Of a stretch of 64,000 nucleotides of DNA, positions 59,631 through 64,000 are shown piece after piece. Made by a program: the position numbers and the translations under genes. This DNA comes from M3007 sp044350425 (GTDB lineage Bacteria > Bacteroidota > Bacteroidia > Chitinophagales > Saprospiraceae): positions 1-64,000 of the forward strand of contig JBILHS010000005.1 of assembly GCA_044350425.1 (NCBI GenBank), in the 5' to 3' direction. Numbering within the stretch: the first letter of the stretch is position 1; every line of letters starts with the position of its first letter. The notes below the pieces were generated by a model. It had not been told where the DNA came from. It made no database searches and saw only the letters and a program-made list of their open reading frames with translations.

Positions 59631-59638
59631 TACTTTTG
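59631..59638 (+). promoter_or_regulatory. -7 element (TACTTTTG) before the DUF433 gene
   Basis: Exact TAnnTTTG match 18 bases before the ATG. TTTG at 59612 lies upstream but with only 16 bases of spacing. Confidence 0.5.
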
Positions 59639-59655
59639 CAGTAAACCATTTTCAT

Positions 59656-59892
59656 ATGTCAGAGAATCTTTTAGAACGCATTACGATCAATCCTGCCCAA
59701 TGCGGCGGAAGGCCTTGTATCCGGGGAATGCGTATTCGAGTGACCGATGTGCTCGATTTGTTGGCCTGTGGACTCAGTCCTGAAGCCATTGTGTCAGAAG
59801 AGTTGCCTGATCTGACGCTGGAAGATTTGAGGGCTTGTTTGTCCTAAGCATCTCTAAAACTCAACCATCCAATTCTTGCCGCCGCTGCCTGA
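59656..59892 (+). pseudogene. DUF433 antitoxin with premature stop
   Basis: The translated part is 63 residues (59656-59847): LLERITINPAQCGGRPCIRG, MRIRVTDVLDLLACGLSPEA and LPDLTLEDLRACLS, a textbook DUF433 (VapB-like, DUF5615-associated) antitoxin. A TAA at 59845-59847 follows. Reading on in the same frame gives ASLKLNHPILAAAA and a TGA at 59890, which resembles the family's usual ending (ACLxYAxxxLxHPxxAA). The TAA thus replaces a Tyr or Phe codon. The restored TGA overlaps the next gene's ATG in a TGATG junction, which shows that the two were a coupled operon. The shortened protein may or may not keep activity. Confidence 0.75.
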
Positions 59893-59999
59893 TGTTGCTG
59901 ATCGATGCTCAATTATCTCCCAATTTGGCTATTCGGGTAAAGGACCATTTCGAAATCGATTGTTTTCTACTTTCTGCAGCGCTAGGGTCTTTTTTTTGA
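59892..59999 (+). pseudogene. DUF5615 PIN-like toxin cut off by a repeat insertion
   Basis: ATG at 59892 starts MLLIDAQLSPNLAIRVKDHF, the N-terminus of DUF5615 (PIN-like ribonuclease fold; the Asp in LIDAQLS is the first acidic residue). The family is normally about 110 residues. Here the coding sequence breaks after about 30 residues at CTAG, where repeat module B begins, and the frame ends at a TGA inside the module. The remaining C-terminal part is not seen beyond the repeats. Confidence 0.75.
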
Positions 60000-60184
60000 C
60001 CCAGCGCCCATCCTGCAGGGTTCCATACTGAGGAACAAACACGTCGAAGGGCATCTGTTCCATCTGTAAGCGGTTTTGATTTAATGGCTGGAAACAGTAT
60101 ATTCGTAAAGTCACCAAGGTTTGTTGATTCGTGCATTTGCTTGGGTGCTCACGGAAGTGGCGCTGGGTCAAAAAAAGACCCTAG
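59982..60184 (+). repeat. Module B, MITE-like repeat with T8 hairpin ends
   Basis: 203 bp from CTAG to CTAG. The ends are inverted repeats of about 27 bp, starting CTAGGGTCTTTTTTTTGACC, each able to fold by itself (GGGTC, a T run, GACCC). There is no transposase inside. It is inserted in the DUF5615 toxin. Its right CTAG is the left CTAG of module A. A degenerate copy lies at 219-355. Confidence 0.85.
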
Positions 60185-60344
60185 TGCCGCGTCCGGCCAT
60201 TAAGGTATGAATTGGGGAGGCAAATTTTTTCTTTATCAAGGCGTGAGAAGGGCGCAATGCGGGACATTTTAACCGACGAACAACGCAGAGAAAGGAAAAA
60301 TCAGACCGCCATATTCACACCTTAATGGCCGGACGCGGCACTAG
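60181..60344 (+). repeat. Module A, MITE-like repeat (copy 2)
   Basis: 164 bp with 26-bp perfect terminal inverted repeats beginning CTAGTGCCGCGTCCGGCC. The first 112 bases are nearly identical to the copy at 9071. It shares its left CTAG with module B and its right CTAG with module C. A 21-codon frame (MNWGGKFFLYQG...) is present in both copies but is probably incidental. Confidence 0.9.
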
Positions 60345-60400
60345 CGCGGCAAGAAAGGTACCTTGATATGCTTGGGGAATACCTGGCGGGGCAGAAAAAA
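60341..60400 (+). repeat. Module C with IS4 remnant
   Basis: Begins at the CTAG ending module A. On the minus strand it codes FLPRQVFPKHIKVPFLPR, i.e. the transposase piece also seen at 166-222. A third, more decayed piece (CTGCCTCGTCAGGTG) lies in opposite orientation at 60741-60766, so the pseudogene at 60411-60708 is flanked by inverted IS-derived ends. Confidence 0.6.
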
Positions 60401-60410
60401 TAATTAGATT

Positions 60411-60708
60411 ATGGAAAATGTTGATTTTTTACACGACGCAATCCTTGAGAAAATTTGCATGAATTGGGCAGAACGTGCTGTTTAAATAACATGCATACCA
60501 AGTGATTTCTATAAATTTAAAAAGACTAAAGTTACTTTTTTAAATGTAAAAAATGTGACCATATCTCACTTCAACGAGTGGGGTGAAAGTTCTTTTATTA
60601 ATGGCGTTATATTAGAAATAAATTGCGCAATAATTGAACTGCAATCTGGATACCATCAAGATTGAACATATAGAACCTTCAATCAAATTGACAGAAATGA
60701 TTGATTAG
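60411..60708 (+). pseudogene. Broken small protein gene, immunity-like
   Basis: The frame starts MENVDFLHDAILEKICMNWA at 60411. It has a TAA at codon 25, then continues in the same frame as KKTKVTFLNVKNVTISHFNE, WGESSFINGVILEINCAIIE and LQSG. A one-base shift then restores DTIKIEHIEPSIKLTEMID and a stop at 60708. With one nonsense and one frameshift repaired it would be about 99 residues. The beta-rich sequence with HFNEWGES and IELQSGDTI patterns is like small cytosolic immunity-type proteins seen near polymorphic toxins, but I cannot name the family. Confidence 0.5.
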
Positions 60709-60762
60709 CTGTGTAATCAAATTAGTGTTTTAGTCTTGAAGTTCTGCCTCGTCAGGTGTCTC

Positions 60763-61084
60763 CTAAACAAAATAAGGCAGTCCCTCCGCCATACCTATGG
60801 TCTCTTCCAACCCGACAGGTATTGCAAAACATAAATTGCCGACTCCTACGGAGCGGACAATGCTTACATCTCGTTCCCATTCTTCCCGGAGTTTTTTAAG
60901 TTGAACATCCATTTCTTCAACAGTCATCTTGGAACTAAGAACCCCATAATGTCGCTCGAAAAAGGTCTTTTTGGCACTTATTGGTTTACCCTGTGACTTA
61001 GGTTCAAGCACACGAGAGCAACTTCACATATTGCAGGAGCAATTGAAGCTCATTGGGGTTATTTATCTCTAAAACGACCTGCAT
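60763..61084 (-). pseudogene. Antitoxin-like gene with frameshift
   Basis: On the minus strand an ATG at 61084 opens MQVVLEINNPNELQLLLQYV, ending at a TGA at 61004. An overlapping frame continues LEPKSQGKPISAKKTFFERH, YGVLSSKMTVEEMDVQLKKL and REEWERDVS to a stop at 60763. Joined by a single shift near 61008, the product resembles the small Bacteroidota antitoxins that open with EINNPxxLxLLLxYxKLL and end with LRxEWERD, usually followed by a PIN toxin. No toxin follows; its place is taken by the IS remnant at 60741, which also supplies the TAG stop. The assignment rests on pattern memory only. Confidence 0.45.
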
Positions 61085-61181
61085 GAGTATGTAATTTGTT
61101 CACAAAAACAGGGGAAATTCTTTGCTTGCCTTTCTCCTTAATCCATATAAAGTTTAAGTGCAAAAAGGGCATCACTCCACG

Positions 61182-61189
61182 TACTTTTG
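61182..61189 (+). promoter_or_regulatory. -7 element (TACTTTTG) before the TonB-dependent receptor
   Basis: Exact TAnnTTTG match 21 bases before the ATG at 61210. It excludes the earlier in-frame ATG at 61096 as the main start. Confidence 0.55.
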
Positions 61190-61209
61190 CCCCAAAGACC
61201 CAACACAAC

Positions 61210-63747
61210 ATGCGTTTTCAAAAAATCCTAGTCGCCTTCCTGCTCTGCTCACCCCTCCTTGGCCTGGCCCAGCAAACTGCCACCGTCTACGGTAAAGTTA
61301 CGGACGCCTCCGACGGCACTCCGGTAGAACTGGTCAGCGTGTATATCAAAGGCTCCGGCAAAGCGGTAAGCACCGACGAAAACGGAAAGTTTGCCACGCA
61401 GGTTCCTGCCAATCAAAGGGTTACGCTCTCCTTCAAACGGGTAGCCTATCAGGAAACCTCTGCGGATGTTCTGCCCCTGCAAGCAGGTGCGCGTTATGTG
61501 CTGGATCTGAGCATATCGCCCGTGGGCGCCAATCTGGAGGTCGTGATCAGTGGCCGCAGACTGGATGACGGCGGCATGGTAAAGGAAAAAAATATCACCG
61601 ACCTCAAGCTACTGCCCAGTACTACGGGCAATCTGGAAAGCGTGTTGCCCCACATCGCGCTCGGCACCAACATGGGCACGGGCGGAGAACTCAGTTCTCA
61701 ATACCAGGTGCGCGGCGGCAACTACGACGAAAATCTCGTCTACGTGAACGATTTTGAGATCTACCGCCCGCAACTGATCCGCGCCGGACAACAGGAAGGT
61801 CTGACCTTTCCAAACATTGACCTCGTACGCGATCTCTCCTTTTCAAGCGGGGGCTTTCAGGCAAAATACGGCGACAAACTTTCCTCTGTGCTGGACATCA
61901 AATACAAACGCCCCGATAGTTTGCGGGCCAGTGCGAGTGCGAGCTTTCTGGGCGCTACAGCGCATTTGGAAGGCAGCCTGAAGCCTAAAAAAGACAGTTA
62001 CCGGGCTTTTCGATACCTAGTGGGAGCGCGTTACAAAACCACCCAAAATCTGCTGGGTAGCCTGGACGTTAAAGGCGAGTATGTGCCCAATTTTACAGAC
62101 ATCCAGGCTTACCTCACTTACGATCTCAGCCGGGACTGGCAGATCGGAGCAATCGGAAATTTCAACCGGTCGACCTACACCTTTCAACCACAAAGCCTTG
62201 CGCGTGCCTTTGGCCTGATCGATTACGCCTTACAATTGCGCACCGCCTTCGAAGGCCAGGAAGTGGACGATTTTACGCAAGCCATGGGCGGTCTTTCGCT
62301 CACGTATCTGCCGGATCGGGACCACAATCCCTTGTATCATAAATTTTTAGCCTCTACCTATACCAGCCAGGAAAACGAGCGTTTCGACATTCTCGGGTAT
62401 TACATTCTGGGAGAACTGGATGAAAACCTGGGTTCAGACAATTTCGGCGAGATCACCAATGTCCTGGGTACCGGCACCCAACATACCTGGGTACGCAATT
62501 ACCTGAATGCCCAGGTTACCAACGCTGAATACAAGGGTGGCATCGAGCTGCAGCAGGAAAAAACGGACGATGGTCTGGAGCGCAACCACTTCCTGCAATG
62601 GTCTGTCAAGTGGCAAAACGAACAGATCCAGGACAAGATCAACGAGTGGGAACGGCTGGATTCTGCGCTCTATTCCCTGCCCTTTGATTCCGTAACGCTT
62701 CAGGTGCGCCGGATTTTAAAAACCCGCAACGAAATCGCCAGCGACCGATTCTCTGCTTTTTTTCAGGACACCTGGTCCTGGAAAAAAGACGGCGTTCGGG
62801 AAGTGCAGGTCATTGCCGGGGTACGCGGACAATACTGGACGCTGAATCAGGATTGGTTTGTGACGCCCCGGGCGCAATTGTTGTACAAACCCCTGAATAC
62901 CAAGCGGGACCTATCTTATCGTTTGGGTGGCGGGCTTTTTTATCAACCGTCTTTTTATCGCGAAATGCGCCGTCTGGATGGTTCGGTGAACACCAATTTA
63001 CAGGCACAAAAATCAGCACACGTCGTGGGTGGTTTCACCTGGGATTTCCTCTGGGGCAAGCGCCGTCCGGTCAAAATGCGCCTCATCACAGAGCTTTATT
63101 ACAAGAAAATGTGGGATCTGGTCTCCTTTGATCTCGACAACGTCCGCATCCGATATGCCGGGGAAAACAACTCGCAAGGCTACGCCACAGGTTTTGACGT
63201 GCGCCTGAACGGTGCTTTTGTGAAAGGTGCAGAAAGCTGGGTCAATTTCTCCATGCTTCGTACACGCGAAAGTCTGGACGGCGTACAACACAAGGTGCGC
63301 GAGTTGGGACAACGCGAGGGGCAAGATGTAAAAGACGTTCCGCGTCCGACAGACCGGCTGTTTACGTTTTCTACCTTCTTTCAGGATTACCTGCGCAGCA
63401 ATCGTAATATCCGGATGCACCTCAATTTTACGGTTGGCTCCGGACTGCCTTTTGGAGTGCCTGACAAAAACGTCATTTACCGAAATTCATACCGATTTGC
63501 GCCATACCATCGGGTGGATATCGGCTTCGGTTTTCAGCTTTGGAAGGAACAATGGCGCAACAGAAGGCCCCACCACTTTCTTCGGTTTACCCGCAATACC
63601 TGGGCCAGCCTCGAAGTGTTCAACCTCTTAAAGGTAGCCAACGAGGCCTCCAATACCTGGATAAAAACGATTGAAAACACGCAGTACGCCATTCCGAATT
63701 ATCTGACGGGCCGGCGTTTGAATGTTCGGATCCGGATGGATTTTTAG
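61210..63747 (+). CDS. TonB-dependent receptor with carboxypeptidase-like regulatory domain
   Basis: 845 residues from ATG 61210 (MRFQKILVAFLLCSPLLGLA). A carboxypeptidase-regulatory-like domain lies at about 22-105 (VYGKVTDASDGTPVELVSVY, STDENGKFATQVPANQRVTL). The plug follows at about 110-230 (LESVLPHIALGTNMGTGGEL, SSQYQVRGGNYDENLVYVND, FSSGGFQAKYGDKLSSVLDI), then a barrel ending RRLNVRIRMDF. The plug segments QYxVRGGxxDxNLxY and GFxAxYGDxxSSVL are those of Bacteroidota TonB-dependent receptors without SusD. The substrate is unknown. It converges with the M16 peptidase. Confidence 0.92.
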   Translation: MRFQKILVAFLLCSPLLGLAQQTATVYGKVTDASDGTPVELVSVYIKGSGKAVSTDENGKFATQVPANQRVTLSFKRVAYQETSADVLPLQAGARYVLDLSISPVGANLEVVISGRRLDDGGMVKEKNITDLKLLPSTTGNLESVLPHIALGTNMGTGGELSSQYQVRGGNYDENLVYVNDFEIYRPQLIRAGQQEGLTFPNIDLVRDLSFSSGGFQAKYGDKLSSVLDIKYKRPDSLRASASASFLGATAHLEGSLKPKKDSYRAFRYLVGARYKTTQNLLGSLDVKGEYVPNFTDIQAYLTYDLSRDWQIGAIGNFNRSTYTFQPQSLARAFGLIDYALQLRTAFEGQEVDDFTQAMGGLSLTYLPDRDHNPLYHKFLASTYTSQENERFDILGYYILGELDENLGSDNFGEITNVLGTGTQHTWVRNYLNAQVTNAEYKGGIELQQEKTDDGLERNHFLQWSVKWQNEQIQDKINEWERLDSALYSLPFDSVTLQVRRILKTRNEIASDRFSAFFQDTWSWKKDGVREVQVIAGVRGQYWTLNQDWFVTPRAQLLYKPLNTKRDLSYRLGGGLFYQPSFYREMRRLDGSVNTNLQAQKSAHVVGGFTWDFLWGKRRPVKMRLITELYYKKMWDLVSFDLDNVRIRYAGENNSQGYATGFDVRLNGAFVKGAESWVNFSMLRTRESLDGVQHKVRELGQREGQDVKDVPRPTDRLFTFSTFFQDYLRSNRNIRMHLNFTVGSGLPFGVPDKNVIYRNSYRFAPYHRVDIGFGFQLWKEQWRNRRPHHFLRFTRNTWASLEVFNLLKVANEASNTWIKTIENTQYAIPNYLTGRRLNVRIRMDF

Positions 63748-63759
63748 TGTTACATGCCA

Positions 63760-64000
63760 TCAACCCGCCATCACAACCCAATAATCTTTCTGTTGCAGAT
63801 ACTGCTGCGCCAAGGCCTGTAAAGCTTCAGCAGAAATGGTCCGGACGGTTTGGATCAGTGCCTCAAACTGTTCTGCCGTCTGGTATTCCACAATTTGATT
63901 GCGCACCATGTCTGAACTATTGATGGGCCCATCCAGTCCGTTGAGCAGCATCCCCAGGATATAGTTGCGCACCATGCTGAGCTCTTCTTCCGGCACTGGC
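63760..64000 (-). CDS. M16 (insulinase-like) peptidase, C-terminal end only
   Basis: About 80 residues of C-terminus; the gene continues beyond the window's right edge. LSMVRNYILGMLLNGLDGPI and RTISAEALQALAQQYLQQKD, then YWVVMAG, match the final helices and last strand of the inactive C-terminal half of M16 zinc proteases (pitrilysin/insulinase). The zinc site HxxEH would be upstream and is not visible. Confidence 0.7.
   Translation of the reverse strand, partial: PVPEEELSMVRNYILGMLLNGLDGPINSSDMVRNQIVEYQTAEQFEALIQTVRTISAEALQALAQQYLQQKDYWVVMAG

Overview
The window looks like chromosomal DNA of a Bacteroidota bacterium, most likely of the Saprospiraceae/Saprospirales type. The evidence is several secreted proteins with gliding-motility/type IX secretion C-terminal domains, four SusC-like or carboxypeptidase-regulatory outer membrane barrels and barrel-like proteins, a GLPGLI protein, a FemAB-like acyltransferase, and repeated TAnnTTTG -7 promoter elements with little Shine-Dalgarno. 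No rRNA, CRISPR array or prophage is visible. One tRNA, tRNA-Cys(GCA), is present.

Layout. 1-360 is a scrap of mobile DNA (IS4-like transposase start plus palindromic repeat modules). 400-4000 (minus strand) holds an ECF sigma factor, a possible anti-sigma remnant, a small membrane protein and a sodium:solute symporter. 4095-6577 holds tatC, an oligopeptide-type ABC permease and tRNA-Cys. 6762-12379 runs plus-strand: a vSGLT-like sugar symporter, a secreted lectin-like protein, a single-POTRA Omp85-like barrel, a methyltransferase and a FemAB-like transferase. 12392-19313 holds a coiled-coil membrane protein, a 42-residue membrane peptide, a HAD phosphatase, a degenerate Nudix-like protein, a lipoprotein and a large UvrD/RecB-type helicase. 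19310-25310 holds DUF4129 and SpoIIM-type membrane proteins, a low-complexity secreted protein and a FadL-like porin. 25445-25880 is a gene-free stretch with a consensus promoter and a strong terminator, a candidate structured RNA. 25973-41362 holds a GH1 glycosidase, an M50-like protease, MazG, several secreted adhesin-like proteins, a glycosyltransferase, a TonB-dependent receptor, an FkbM methyltransferase, a Tat-exported hydroxypyruvate isomerase-like protein and a WGR-DUF4240 protein. 41426-47784 is a signalling/outer-membrane module: histidine kinase, divergent from GLPGLI protein, large beta-barrel and response regulator. 47947-59602 holds methylmalonyl-CoA mutase, mnmA, a BNR-propeller secreted protein, arfB, an S9 peptidase, and a surface-polysaccharide set (glycosyltransferase, 36-residue membrane peptide, O-antigen ligase-like protein). 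59631-61084 is a graveyard of toxin-antitoxin, immunity-like and IS fragments. The window ends with a TonB-dependent receptor and the C-terminus of an M16 peptidase.

The most unusual feature is the density of small repeats between, and sometimes inside, genes. (i) A period-7 family, ACGGTNN, sits at five loci. It fills whole spacers up to the ATG of two genes and, in frame, replaces a normally conserved N-terminal segment of methylmalonyl-CoA mutase. (ii) MITE-like modules begin and end in CTAG and join to each other at shared CTAG tetranucleotides. One of them has cut off a DUF5615 toxin whose DUF433 antitoxin also carries a nonsense codon. (iii) A nested-palindrome family has conserved outer arms and locus-specific inner arms. 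All functional assignments are from motif recognition alone; no database search was possible.
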